From positions 1-64,000 of the forward strand of contig NZ_SNXI01000010.1 in assembly GCF_004362895.1 (NCBI RefSeq): 64,000 nt of DNA. Direction: 5' to 3'. Position 1 is the stretch's first letter, and every line of letters starts with the position of its first letter. The DNA comes from Idiomarina aquatica. Its GTDB lineage: Bacteria; Pseudomonadota; Gammaproteobacteria; Enterobacterales; Alteromonadaceae. Shown one piece after another: positions 34,878-43,437 of the stretch. The translations under genes and the position numbers were made by a program. The notes beneath the pieces are model-generated. The model had not been told where the DNA came from. It ran no database searches and saw only the letters and a program-made list of their open reading frames with translations.

Positions 34878-35528
34878 ATGCTAAATTTAGATTTTACTCA
34901 ACGCGTTGTCATAAATACCGCTGAACAAGATTGGATTGATAGTCCCGCAGCAGGTGTCCGGCGCAAACAGCTCGAGCGCGAAGAAGCAGAACGCGGCCGT
35001 GCTACCAGTATTGTCGAATACAAGCCCGGCGCGTCATTCAAGACCCATCATCACCCTCTGGGTGAGGAAATTTTGGTACTTGAGGGTGTATTCTCTGATG
35101 AAAATGGAGACTATCCCGCTGGCACTTATCTACGCAACCCTCCCGGCAGTTCGCACGCTCCTTTCAGCGAAAAAGGCTGCAAATTACTGGTGAAACTTCA
35201 CCAGTTTGATGCTGATGACCGCAACACTGTGCGTATTGATATCAACAACGCCGAGTGGCTAGCGGGACAGGGTGGACTGCAAGTCATGCCACTGCACAGC
35301 CACAATACAGAACACGTTGCACTGGTAAAATGGCCGGCCAATGAAGTTTTCAAACCTCACCGCCACATGGGCGGCGAAGAAATCATTGTACTACAGGGTG
35401 AGTTCTGCGATGAACACGGCCGGTATCCTCAGGGCACCTGGTTACGTAGTCCTCACATGAGTACCCATCATCCCTTTGTTGAGCACGAAACCATTATCTG
35501 GGTAAAAACCGGTCACCTACCCATTTAG
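34878..35528 (+). CDS. Tandem cupin (ChrR-like) protein
   Basis: This 216-residue protein has two cupin units in series. The first (about residues 40-105) has KTHHHPLGEEILVLEGVFSDENGDYPAGT, and the second (about 150-212) KPHRHMGGEEIIVLQGEFCDEHGRYPQGT; the repeats are clearly homologous (each quoted only in part of the motif: HHHPLGEE and HRHMGGEE carry the metal-binding His/Glu). Single ChrR-type cupins act as anti-sigma or metal-binding modules; no sigma factor is adjacent. The function is unknown, perhaps a metal-dependent enzyme. Confidence 0.8.
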   Translation: MLNLDFTQRVVINTAEQDWIDSPAAGVRRKQLEREEAERGRATSIVEYKPGASFKTHHHPLGEEILVLEGVFSDENGDYPAGTYLRNPPGSSHAPFSEKGCKLLVKLHQFDADDRNTVRIDINNAEWLAGQGGLQVMPLHSHNTEHVALVKWPANEVFKPHRHMGGEEIIVLQGEFCDEHGRYPQGTWLRSPHMSTHHPFVEHETIIWVKTGHLPI

Positions 35529-35623
35529 AGTTAGCGGTTTCGCACCGGACGAAAGCGACTTTTAACGCACAACAGCGTATAATACGCGACCAATTGCCCG
35601 AGCATAGTCTACAAGCACCAGAT

Positions 35624-35648
35624 AAAGTTGAGTGTTTTAGTCAGGTAT
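35624..35648. promoter_or_regulatory. IscR type 1 binding site at the suf promoter
   Basis: This 25-base stretch matches the IscR type 1 consensus (ATASYYGACTRWWWYAGTCRRSTAT) in 23 positions, counted by eye; the right half TAGTCAGGTAT is perfect. It covers the -35 element and most of the spacer of the suf promoter, where cluster-loaded IscR would repress. The iscR gene itself is not in this window. Confidence 0.72.
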
Positions 35649-35656
35649 TTTATAAT
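35628..35656 (+). promoter_or_regulatory. Sigma70 promoter of the suf operon
   Basis: TTGAGT at 35628-35633 and a perfect TATAAT at 35651-35656 are separated by 17 bases. Transcription would start near 35663, some 26 bases before the sufB start at 35689. Another TATAAT at 35578-35583 has no good -35 partner that I can see. Confidence 0.7.
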
Positions 35657-35688
35657 ATGGGCATTCGCAAGTTAGTAAGGTGGTCATC

Positions 35689-37125
35689 ATGAGCGAACAA
35701 ATTGATCAAGCGCTAGAGCGCAAATACGATGCTGGTTTTGTTTCTGAAATAGAATCAGAAACGTTCCCGCCGGGGTTGGACGAAGATGTTATCCGCCGTT
35801 TATCCGCAATGAAAGAAGAACCGGAGTGGATGACGGAGTGGCGTTTGCAGGCCTATCGGAAGTGGCTGAAGATGGAAGAACCCGAGTGGGCGCACGTTGA
35901 TTACCCGAAGATTGACTATCAATCTATCTCGTATTATTCAGCGCCAAAAAGCATGAAAGATAAGCCTAAATCGCTCGATGAGGTCGATCCTGAACTGCTG
36001 CGCACCTACGAGAAGCTGGGCATTCCTCTGCATGAGCAGGAAATGCTAGCCGGCGTTGCCGTGGATGCGGTATTTGATTCAGTTTCTGTGGTCACCACCT
36101 TCCGCGAGAAGCTTGAAGAAGCAGGCGTTATTTTTTGCCCAATTTCCGAAGCGCTACACAAATACCCAGAGCTGGTTAAAAAGTATCTGGGTACTGTGGT
36201 GCCTAAAGGCGACAACTACTTTGCGGCATTGAACAGCGCTGTATTTACTGACGGCTCGTTTGTTTACATTCCAAAAGGCGTACGTTGCCCAATGGAATTG
36301 TCGACCTATTTCCGTATTAATGAACAGAATACCGGCCAGTTCGAGCGCACCTTAATCGTTGCCGAAGAAGGCAGTTACGTTAGCTATCTCGAAGGCTGTA
36401 CCGCACCCCAACGTGACGAGAATCAGTTACACGCAGCGGTAGTCGAGTTAGTAGCGTTAGATGACGCCGAAATCAAATATTCGACCGTACAGAACTGGTA
36501 TCCGGGTGACGAAAACGGCAAAGGCGGTATTTATAATTTCGTGACTAAACGCGGCCTGTGTGAAAAGAACGCGAAGATTTCCTGGACTCAGGTAGAAACA
36601 GGTTCTGCGGTAACCTGGAAGTATCCGAGCTGTATCCTTAAAGGTGACAATAGTGTCGGCGAGTTTTACTCAGTCGCTCTGACCCGTGGTAAACAGCAAG
36701 CTGATACGGGTACCAAAATGATTCACTTGGGCAAAAACACCAAGTCGACCATTATCTCCAAAGGTATTTCTGCCGGTTACAGCAACAACGCCTATCGTGG
36801 CTTAGTACGCATGGGACCGGGCGCCGAGGGAGCACGAAACTTTACCGAATGTGACTCGCTGTTAATTGGTGATAAGTGTGGTGCGCATACCTTCCCATAT
36901 ATCGAAAGCAGCAATCCAACGGCGATTGTTGAGCACGAGGCAACCACCTCAAAAGTCAGTGATGATCAGTTATTCTTATGCCAGCAACGAGGCCTTGACC
37001 CTGAAAAAGCAGTCTCAATGATTGTAAATGGCTTCTGTAAAGAAGTATTCCGCGAATTGCCAATGGAGTTTGCGGTAGAAGCCGGTAAGTTGCTCGAAAT
37101 CAGTCTTGAAGGTTCAGTGGGGTAA
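35689..37125 (+). CDS. sufB: Fe-S cluster scaffold subunit SufB
   Basis: The 478-residue SufB shows the family segments [29 protein letters not shown]-like [17 protein letters not shown], and [23 protein letters not shown] with the cysteine thought to bind the nascent cluster. It forms the SufBC2D scaffold. I choose the ATG at 35689 (TAAGG 8 bases upstream) over the GTG at 35680. It heads the operon sufB-C-D-S-A-T-E behind the promoter and IscR site. Confidence 0.97.
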   Translation: MSEQIDQALERKYDAGFVSEIESETFPPGLDEDVIRRLSAMKEEPEWMTEWRLQAYRKWLKMEEPEWAHVDYPKIDYQSISYYSAPKSMKDKPKSLDEVDPELLRTYEKLGIPLHEQEMLAGVAVDAVFDSVSVVTTFREKLEEAGVIFCPISEALHKYPELVKKYLGTVVPKGDNYFAALNSAVFTDGSFVYIPKGVRCPMELSTYFRINEQNTGQFERTLIVAEEGSYVSYLEGCTAPQRDENQLHAAVVELVALDDAEIKYSTVQNWYPGDENGKGGIYNFVTKRGLCEKNAKISWTQVETGSAVTWKYPSCILKGDNSVGEFYSVALTRGKQQADTGTKMIHLGKNTKSTIISKGISAGYSNNAYRGLVRMGPGAEGARNFTECDSLLIGDKCGAHTFPYIESSNPTAIVEHEATTSKVSDDQLFLCQQRGLDPEKAVSMIVNGFCKEVFRELPMEFAVEAGKLLEISLEGSVG

Positions 37126-37128
37126 AAC

Positions 37129-37881
37129 ATGTTAACGATTAAAGACCTACACGCACGTGTAGAAGAAACTACCATTCTTAAAGGCCTTAACCTGGAAGTG
37201 AAACCGGGTGAAGTACACGCCATCATGGGCCCTAATGGTGCCGGTAAAAGTACGCTTGGCTATGTATTGTCCGGTCGCGAAGGTTATGAAGTCGAAAGTG
37301 GCAGTGCTGAACTCGATGGTAAGGATTTATTTGATATGGAAGTAGAAGAGCGCGCGCAAGCCGGCGTTTTTCTTGCTTTCCAATACCCGGTAGAAATTCC
37401 CGGCGTAAGCAACATGGAATTCATGAAAGAATCAGTCAACGCGATGCGCGAAGCTCGTGGGGAAGATGCATTAAGCTCGGCCGAGTTCCTGAAAAAAGCG
37501 AAAGAAGCATGCAAGCACGTTGAGTTGCCGTTGGACTTCTTAAAACGAGGCGTTAACGAAGGTTTTTCCGGTGGCGAGAAAAAACGCAACGAGATCATGC
37601 AAATGATCATGCTTGAACCTAAGCTTGCGATTCTCGATGAGTCTGATTCAGGCTTAGACGTTGATGCCCTGCAAGTGGTTGCAAAAGGCGTAAACAGCCA
37701 ACGCGACGGTAACCGCAGTTTTATCGTGGTTACCCACTATCAGCGGCTGTTGGACTACATTGAACCCGACTACGTGCACATCTTATCGCAAGGCAAAATT
37801 GTTAAGAGCGGTGGCCCTGAGCTCGCTAAAGAAGTTGAAGCCTCGGGTTACGCGTGGTTGAAAGAGGGAGAAAGCGCATGA
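37129..37881 (+). CDS. sufC: SUF system ATPase SufC
   Basis: The 250-residue ABC-type ATPase has Walker A GPNGAGKST, signature FSGGEKKRNEIMQ, Walker B LAILDESDSGLD and switch histidine VVTHYQRLL. It drives conformational change in the SufBCD scaffold rather than transport; there is no permease. It starts 3 bases after sufB and its stop overlaps the sufD start (ATGA). Confidence 0.97.
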   Translation: MLTIKDLHARVEETTILKGLNLEVKPGEVHAIMGPNGAGKSTLGYVLSGREGYEVESGSAELDGKDLFDMEVEERAQAGVFLAFQYPVEIPGVSNMEFMKESVNAMREARGEDALSSAEFLKKAKEACKHVELPLDFLKRGVNEGFSGGEKKRNEIMQMIMLEPKLAILDESDSGLDVDALQVVAKGVNSQRDGNRSFIVVTHYQRLLDYIEPDYVHILSQGKIVKSGGPELAKEVEASGYAWLKEGESA

Positions 37882-39125
37882 GTCAATGGTTAGCCCACGT
37901 TATTGAGCGTGCTGCCAACGTTGACGACTGGCTGTCTCCGGTACGCGCTAACGCGCTTGCCCAGCTAAAGCAAAAAGAGTGGCCGGGACGTCGCACCGAG
38001 GCATGGCGCTATACGTCACTGCACAAAGTCGCCGATTTGAACCTGCAAGCCGGCAGTCAGGCGAGTGCAGAAGCTCCTCAGGTTAATGGTTTAAACAGCA
38101 TCGATCTGGTATTTGTTGATGGCCGCCTGACGACTGATATTGCTCAGTTGCAGCTGCCCGCAGGTATCAGCATTACAGCCTTAGATGCTAAAAGTGAGGC
38201 TGCCGATGCATTATTCGCAAAAGTTAAGCCTGCGCACCATTTATTTGGACTGATCAACGATGTGCTTGCGCAACAAGGCATTGTTATTGATGTAGCTGAA
38301 GGCTCACAGGTCGAACAGCCCATTCGTATTGTGAATGTTGCTACCGACGGCGTTGAGTCACACCAACGCACACTGGTTCGTGTTGGTAAAGGCGCTCGCG
38401 CAACCATCATTGAACACGGTGCCGGCAACGAGCAAAGCCTAAACACAGTGTTTGCCGAGTATGACATTGCTGACAACGCAAAACTCGAACATTACCGCTT
38501 AGCGTTGCAAGAAGACCAGGCGATTCATGTTGGCGGTAGTCACTTCCGTCTGCACAATGAATCGAAATTAAACAGTACATTGGTTGGTTATGGCTCACAG
38601 TTAACACGCCTGGATGTTGATATCGAGCATGCCGGTGAACATGCCTTTGCCAAGTTCAATAATATCTATTTGCTGGCACCGCATGAGCATTTCGACCTGC
38701 ACAGCACGATTGAGCACGCACAACCCAATGGTACCACCGAAGAAAATGCTCGTGGCATTATCGGCGACAAAGCTAAAGCGGTATTCAACGGTCGTATTCA
38801 TATTCACCGTGACGCCCAAAAGACGTTGGCGGAACTGAATAATCGCAACTTGTTGCTGTCGCGCGGAGCACAGATCAATACCAAGCCCGAGCTTGAGATC
38901 TATGCCGACGACGTGCAGTGCGCTCACGGCGCTACAGTCGCCGAGATTGACGAAGAAGCGCTTTATTATATGCTGACACGCGGCATCGATAAGCAACAGG
39001 CATTGGTTATGCTCAACTTTGGTTTTGTGCAGGAGCTACTGTTTCAAATGCCGAATAAAGCATTGGCGGATTGGTTGCAGCCGATTTTACGGCAGCGTTT
39101 TGAGCGCATGATGGAGCAAAAATGA
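37878..39125 (+). CDS. sufD: Fe-S cluster scaffold subunit SufD
   Basis: The 415-residue SufD has WPGRRTEAWRYTSLHKV near the N-terminus, the beta-helix core, and the conserved C-terminal segments ARGIIGDKAKAVFNGRIHI and QINTKPELEIYADDVQCAHGATV (Asp/His/Cys region). It partners SufB. The frame stays open upstream to 37854, but ATG at 37878 has a GGGAG site and gives the ATGA overlap with sufC. Confidence 0.96.
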   Translation: MSQWLAHVIERAANVDDWLSPVRANALAQLKQKEWPGRRTEAWRYTSLHKVADLNLQAGSQASAEAPQVNGLNSIDLVFVDGRLTTDIAQLQLPAGISITALDAKSEAADALFAKVKPAHHLFGLINDVLAQQGIVIDVAEGSQVEQPIRIVNVATDGVESHQRTLVRVGKGARATIIEHGAGNEQSLNTVFAEYDIADNAKLEHYRLALQEDQAIHVGGSHFRLHNESKLNSTLVGYGSQLTRLDVDIEHAGEHAFAKFNNIYLLAPHEHFDLHSTIEHAQPNGTTEENARGIIGDKAKAVFNGRIHIHRDAQKTLAELNNRNLLLSRGAQINTKPELEIYADDVQCAHGATVAEIDEEALYYMLTRGIDKQQALVMLNFGFVQELLFQMPNKALADWLQPILRQRFERMMEQK

Positions 39126-40339
39126 CCCTGAACGTCGCACAAATTCGTGAGCAGTTTCCGATCCTGGCGCGTCAGGTTAATGGTCAGCCGTTAGTTTATC
39201 TGGACAATGCGGCAACAACGCAGAAGCCGCAGGCGGTTATCGATGCGCTGGTTGACTACTACACACAGTGCAACTCGAATGTGCATCGCGGCGCTCACTA
39301 CTTGTCAGATGAGGCGACTAAGCGTTATGAAGCCGCCCGCAAAACCGTTGCTCACTACATTAACGCAGGCCGCCCAGAGGAAGTCATTTGGACCAGCGGT
39401 ACCACCGAGGGTATTAACCTTGTCGCTAATGGTATGGCGCAACGTTTAAAAGCAGGCGACGAAGTCATGGTGACCGAAATGGAACACCATGCAGACTTAG
39501 TTACCTGGCAGCAGGCGTGTAAACGCTCAGGCGCGACGTTAAAGATTGTACCTATTCATGATAACGGCGAACTGAATAGCGATGCGTTTTATGATTTGTT
39601 GAGTGACAACACGGCATTCGTCGCAATGCCGCATATCTCGAACGCGTTAGGTACCATTAATCCGATTAAAGAACTGACCGCCGCGGCTAAGGCGCGCGGT
39701 GCGTTTGTGTTGATCGACGGGGCGCAAGGCGTTGCTCATGGTGCTATCAACGTACAGGATATTGGCTGCGATTTTTACGTGTTTTCGGGTCACAAACTAT
39801 TTGGTCCGACCGGTATTGGTGTTTTGTGGGGTCGTTATGACGTACTCGCCGACTGGCCGGTGTGGCTCGTTGGTGGTGAAATGATTGCAACAGTGACCTA
39901 TCAGGACGCGACTTGGGGCGAATTGCCCAATCGCCTCGAGGCCGGCACCCCGAATATCGCAGGAGCAATCGGTTTAGCTGCCGCCATTACCTGGTTACAG
40001 GGATTCAATGCCGATGATATCTGGGCTCATGAGCAGGCATTGCTTAAACGAGCCACCGAGCTCGCGGAAAAGACCGACGGTATGCGTATCATTGGCACGG
40101 CCAGCAACAAAATCGGCGTGCTTAGTTTTATTATCGAGGGTACGCACCCGGCCGATATTGGCTTTATACTCGATAAGCAAGGCGTCGCCATTCGTACCGG
40201 CGATCACTGCGCACAGCCATTGATGAAAAGATTGGGTGTGCCCGGTACGGCTCGAGCTTCTTTTACTATTTACAACACCATGGACGATGTTGATGCGCTG
40301 TTTAAAGCGATCAATAAAGCCCGCATGATGTTGGCTTAA
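39122..40339 (+). CDS. sufS: Cysteine desulfurase SufS
   Basis: This 405-residue PLP enzyme shows YLDNAATTQKP, SNVHRGAHYLSDEAT, TEMEHHADLV, the PLP lysine in FSGHKLFGPTGIGVL, and the active cysteine segment RTGDHCAQPLMKRLG. It takes sulfur from cysteine to form a persulfide passed to SufE. It overlaps the sufD stop by 4 bases (ATGA at 39122). Confidence 0.97.
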   Translation: MTLNVAQIREQFPILARQVNGQPLVYLDNAATTQKPQAVIDALVDYYTQCNSNVHRGAHYLSDEATKRYEAARKTVAHYINAGRPEEVIWTSGTTEGINLVANGMAQRLKAGDEVMVTEMEHHADLVTWQQACKRSGATLKIVPIHDNGELNSDAFYDLLSDNTAFVAMPHISNALGTINPIKELTAAAKARGAFVLIDGAQGVAHGAINVQDIGCDFYVFSGHKLFGPTGIGVLWGRYDVLADWPVWLVGGEMIATVTYQDATWGELPNRLEAGTPNIAGAIGLAAAITWLQGFNADDIWAHEQALLKRATELAEKTDGMRIIGTASNKIGVLSFIIEGTHPADIGFILDKQGVAIRTGDHCAQPLMKRLGVPGTARASFTIYNTMDDVDALFKAINKARMMLA

Positions 40340-40353
40340 CGACGGGAGGAAAT

Positions 40354-40710
40354 ATGTCTGTCGAATCTTTTGTCCCATCAACCGCGTTAGTCTCGATGAC
40401 TGACAGCGCGATTCGATATTTCGAATCGCGCCTAGAGGATCAACCAGGCAACCTCGTGAGGTTATCGACTAAAGCCAGTGGTTGCACCGGTTATGCCTAT
40501 GTCCTGGATTCGGTTGATAATGCACAGGAAGGCGATGAGTTAGTTAAGATCAACGACAACATCACCGTTGCTGTTGCAGCCAACGCCATCGAACTGCTGC
40601 GTAACACCGAAATTGACTACGTCAAAGAAGGCATTAACGGCATTGTGAAGTTTAACAACCCCAACGTTGTTAACGAGTGTGGCTGCGGCGAAAGCTTCAG
40701 CGTCAGTTAA
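40354..40710 (+). CDS. sufA: A-type Fe-S carrier (SufA/IscA family)
   Basis: The 118-residue protein has the three conserved cysteines of A-type carriers: one in KASGCTGYAYVLD near residue 46 and CGCG near the C-terminus (NECGCGESF). It accepts clusters from SufBCD and hands them to apoproteins. Unlike E. coli, where sufA is first, it is fifth here, after sufS. Confidence 0.92.
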   Translation: MSVESFVPSTALVSMTDSAIRYFESRLEDQPGNLVRLSTKASGCTGYAYVLDSVDNAQEGDELVKINDNITVAVAANAIELLRNTEIDYVKEGINGIVKFNNPNVVNECGCGESFSVS

Positions 40711-40727
40711 AAGGCTGCCGTAACCCT

Positions 40728-41261
40728 ATGCAACAGAAAATGGTCAACACCTTGCGCGAAGTAAAAGCGCGCAAGGTCCCTTCAGGCGAACCCAAAGTTA
40801 TTCCTAAAGGTGAATTTGTTAATATAACTCAGGACCTCGGCGGTAACTACACGGTAACGTGGCAAGGTAATATGCTGCGTATAGACGGTACCGATGGCGA
40901 TGCCATTGGTCGCAAACCGGAAAAACTTGATTTCGAAGCGCCCGCTGACGGGAAAATCTCGGAACAACAAGTTTGGGACGCATTAGAGACGATTTACGAT
41001 CCGGAAATTCCTATTAACCTGGTATCGCTTGGGCTAATCTACAAGGTGGACGTTGACCAAGACGCCAATCAGGTAAATATCGACATGACCTTGACCGCCC
41101 CGGGTTGCGGCATGGGTCCTGTGCTCGTTGGTGATGTTGAGTACCGTGTTTCACTGGTGCCTTTCGTGAACAATGTAAAAGTTAACCTGGTATTCGATCC
41201 GCCATGGTCTCGCGAAATGATGAGCGAAGAAGCGCAACTAGAAGCAGGAGTGTTTTTCTAA
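40728..41261 (+). CDS. sufT: Fe-S maturation factor SufT (DUF59)
   Basis: The protein has a C-terminal MIP18/DUF59 domain (about residues 85-177) with WDALETIYDPEIPINLVSLGLIY, TLTAPGCGMGPVL and FDPPWSREMMS, the reactive cysteine lying in APGCGM. An N-terminal 80-residue extension is typical of SufT. SufT helps mature Fe-S proteins under high demand. The frame is open from 40677, inside sufA; the ATG at 40728 or the one at 40743 is more likely. Confidence 0.9.
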   Translation: MQQKMVNTLREVKARKVPSGEPKVIPKGEFVNITQDLGGNYTVTWQGNMLRIDGTDGDAIGRKPEKLDFEAPADGKISEQQVWDALETIYDPEIPINLVSLGLIYKVDVDQDANQVNIDMTLTAPGCGMGPVLVGDVEYRVSLVPFVNNVKVNLVFDPPWSREMMSEEAQLEAGVFF

Positions 41262-41263
41262 TC

Positions 41264-41674
41264 ATGAGTAACCTACCCAGCACTGAAGAAATCATTGACG
41301 ACCTGGAGTTTCTGGACGACTGGGAACAACGCTATCAGTATATTATCGACCTGGGCAAGGCACTGCCTGGCTTGCCGGAAGAGCAGCATAGAGACGAATA
41401 CCGGGTACGTGGATGCCAGAGCAACGTATGGTTAATCAGCGAACAAAGAGGCGGTAAGCTATTGTTTCACGTCGATAGCGACGCAGTTATCGTACAAGGT
41501 CTCTTGACGCTGGTGATGGCGGCTTATGATGATAAAACCCCGGCGCAAATACTCGAATTTGATATCGATGGCTATTTTAATCGGTTGGATTTAGAAAATC
41601 ACATCACGCCCACTCGGGGAAATGGTCTCCGTGCCATCGTTGGTAAGATTCAGGATATTGCCAAAGCCAGTTAG
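41264..41674 (+). CDS. sufE: Cysteine desulfuration protein SufE
   Basis: The 136-residue SufE has YIIDLGKALPGLP, the catalytic YRVRGCQSNVWL with its cysteine, and the closing NGLRAIVGKI. It accepts persulfide sulfur from SufS. AGGAG at 41247-41251 supports the start at 41264 instead of the upstream open frame. It ends the suf operon and overlaps the convergent cytochrome gene by 4 bases. Confidence 0.95.
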   Translation: MSNLPSTEEIIDDLEFLDDWEQRYQYIIDLGKALPGLPEEQHRDEYRVRGCQSNVWLISEQRGGKLLFHVDSDAVIVQGLLTLVMAAYDDKTPAQILEFDIDGYFNRLDLENHITPTRGNGLRAIVGKIQDIAKAS

Positions 41675-42198
41675 TCGTTCGGCTTTCGCCATCCTGTGAT
41701 CATGGGTCGTATTAATGCGATACGACCCCACCAGCCAATAATCAACACCGCTGCAATATGCAGTAAAGCCCCCGCATATAACGCGTGAGCAATCAGCTCG
41801 TGAATATTCTCCACTAAACTACTGCCAAAAAATCGGTCTGTTTCTTCAAGTAAAAAGCCGGTTAACCCTTGCCCCAGAAACAGTAACCAAAACACCAATA
41901 TTAGCATGCCCCCCAAAGCATTATGGCCTTGTCGCTGTGACAGTCGCCGCATACGTAAGTGATCAAAGTGTCGCCGTAGGCGTAACGGGGTAGGAAAAAA
42001 GTCAGTGATTCGTGCGGTTTGTGGGCCAATAAAGCCCCACCCGATTCGCAATAAAACCAGAGCCACGGCGCTGTAACCGACCCATTGATGAATCGTTTCG
42101 CCGGGCTCCAGGATAAAGTAATTCAATGTAAATGCGACAATAATTAGAACATGGTAAAGCCTAATAAACGGATCCCAGATTAACCTTGTCGCACTCAC
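41671..42198 (-). CDS. Cytochrome b561-type membrane protein
   Basis: This 175-residue protein has four membrane segments and histidines placed for two b haems (FIRLYHVLIIV, ETIHQWVGYS, VENIHELIAHALYAGALLHIAAV). It belongs to the hydrogenase-type/YceJ-type cytochrome b561 group. It is 4 bases after a small PepSY-like lipoprotein gene. It probably moves electrons across or along the inner membrane; the partner is unknown. Confidence 0.85.
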   Translation of the reverse strand: MSATRLIWDPFIRLYHVLIIVAFTLNYFILEPGETIHQWVGYSAVALVLLRIGWGFIGPQTARITDFFPTPLRLRRHFDHLRMRRLSQRQGHNALGGMLILVFWLLFLGQGLTGFLLEETDRFFGSSLVENIHELIAHALYAGALLHIAAVLIIGWWGRIALIRPMITGWRKPND

Positions 42199-42202
42199 CG
42201 TA

Positions 42203-42484
42203 TTACTCCATTTCTTGTTTTACGATACTGCCGTCAACAGGGTTAAAGTAAATTTCAACTTTATCGCCAGCGGGACTTTGGCCATAGATTTCATAACAAT
42301 TACCGGGTGTCACCTTAAACTCGTTAATTTGGTAACCCTGTTGCTCAAGGCCTGCTTGAAACTCGCCCTCGTCCATCCATTCCGAGCTTGCAGCGGTCGT
42401 ACACTGGGTAACACTTTCTTCGGCGCTGCAGGCTGCTAATAACGAAACTACAGCAGCTGAGGTTGCTAACTTAATCATGTTCAT
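42203..42484 (-). CDS. Small PepSY-like lipoprotein
   Basis: The 93-residue protein has a lipoprotein signal peptide ending in LLAAC (cysteine 19) and a single PepSY-like domain (GYQINEFKVTPGNCYEIYGQ..GDKVEIYFNPVDGSIV). Two further cysteines could form a disulfide. PepSY proteins of this size commonly accompany cytochrome b561 genes, as here. It overlaps the SPFH gene by 14 bases. Confidence 0.75.
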   Translation of the reverse strand: MNMIKLATSAAVVSLLAACSAEESVTQCTTAASSEWMDEGEFQAGLEQQGYQINEFKVTPGNCYEIYGQSPAGDKVEIYFNPVDGSIVKQEME

Positions 42485-43430
42485 CTTGTGCTCCTTTTGT
42501 TACTTCTTTTTTGCGCGCGGGGTTTTGCTCGTTAGCCGCTTCCATCGCGGCCATCAGATTGCTCGACAACGAATCGAGTTGCCCGGTAGGCTGTGGCAAC
42601 ATAATAACCTTACTGGAAGAATTATCGAATGAGCCGAGTACATCAACATAGTTGGTGAACTTCAGCAAATCAATGACATCACGTGAGGTCACGTCCTGGT
42701 TTTCATTAGTCACCATGGCAATAGAATCTCTTAAGCCCTCGGCAATTGCACGGCGCTGCCCGGCAATACCCTCGCCTTGCAAGATTTTAGATTCTTTGTC
42801 TGCCTCAGCCTGCTTTACCTTGATTATTTTTTCAGCCTCGGCTTTGTGCTCAGCCGCGCGCCGCTCCCGCTCTGCCGCATTGATTTGGTTCATTGAATCT
42901 TTAACCGACTGATCCGGATCTATATCGGTAACCAAGGATGCAATGATTTCAAAACCATAGCCTTCCATAGTGTCGCGCAGCTGCATTTTCACATCGTTAG
43001 AAATACTGTCTTTGTTATCAAAAACTGCATCAAGGTTTTGCTTAGGTATCTGCGCCCGCACCGTATCAAAAACATAGGACTGCATTTGCCATTCGGGATT
43101 TTCCAGCTGATAAAACGCGTTATATACAGCATCTGTTGAGCCTACGCGGTATTGCACTGAAACCCGCACCACCACAAATACGTTATCGTTAGTTTTAGTC
43201 TCTACATCAACGTCCAGTTGGCGCGTCCGCATAGACTCTTTATGCGCAACTTGTTCAACCAAGGGAATGATAAAGTTAAGACCCGGGCGCAATAATCGCC
43301 GATAGCGACCAAAAAGCTCAATAATAAAAATACGTTGTTGGGGGACAATACGAATCGAGCTCGCTAAAAGAGCGAGCCCGATTATAATGACCACCACCCA
43401 TAAAATGGGAAAGTTGGCGGCGTTTTGCAT
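42471..43430 (-). CDS. SPFH/band 7 membrane protein
   Basis: The 319-residue stomatin-like protein has one N-terminal membrane segment (residues 8-26), the SPFH domain (IVPQQRIFIIELFGRYRRLLRPGLNF to about residue 190), a charged coiled coil (AAERERRAAEHKAEAEKI) and a C-terminal region. The sequence is nearer to the plant HIR-like group than to QmcA. The NfeD partner gene usual for this family is absent. It is likely a membrane-microdomain scaffold. Confidence 0.85.
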   Translation of the reverse strand: MQNAANFPILWVVVIIIGLALLASSIRIVPQQRIFIIELFGRYRRLLRPGLNFIIPLVEQVAHKESMRTRQLDVDVETKTNDNVFVVVRVSVQYRVGSTDAVYNAFYQLENPEWQMQSYVFDTVRAQIPKQNLDAVFDNKDSISNDVKMQLRDTMEGYGFEIIASLVTDIDPDQSVKDSMNQINAAERERRAAEHKAEAEKIIKVKQAEADKESKILQGEGIAGQRRAIAEGLRDSIAMVTNENQDVTSRDVIDLLKFTNYVDVLGSFDNSSSKVIMLPQPTGQLDSLSSNLMAAMEAANEQNPARKKEVTKGAQDEHD

Positions 43431-43437
43431 TATTCAA

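Noticed and set aside
40677-40727. SufT start inside sufA at 40677
   Set aside because: The extra 17 residues are basic and unlike the family, and overlap sufA; the ATG at 40728 or 40743 is better.
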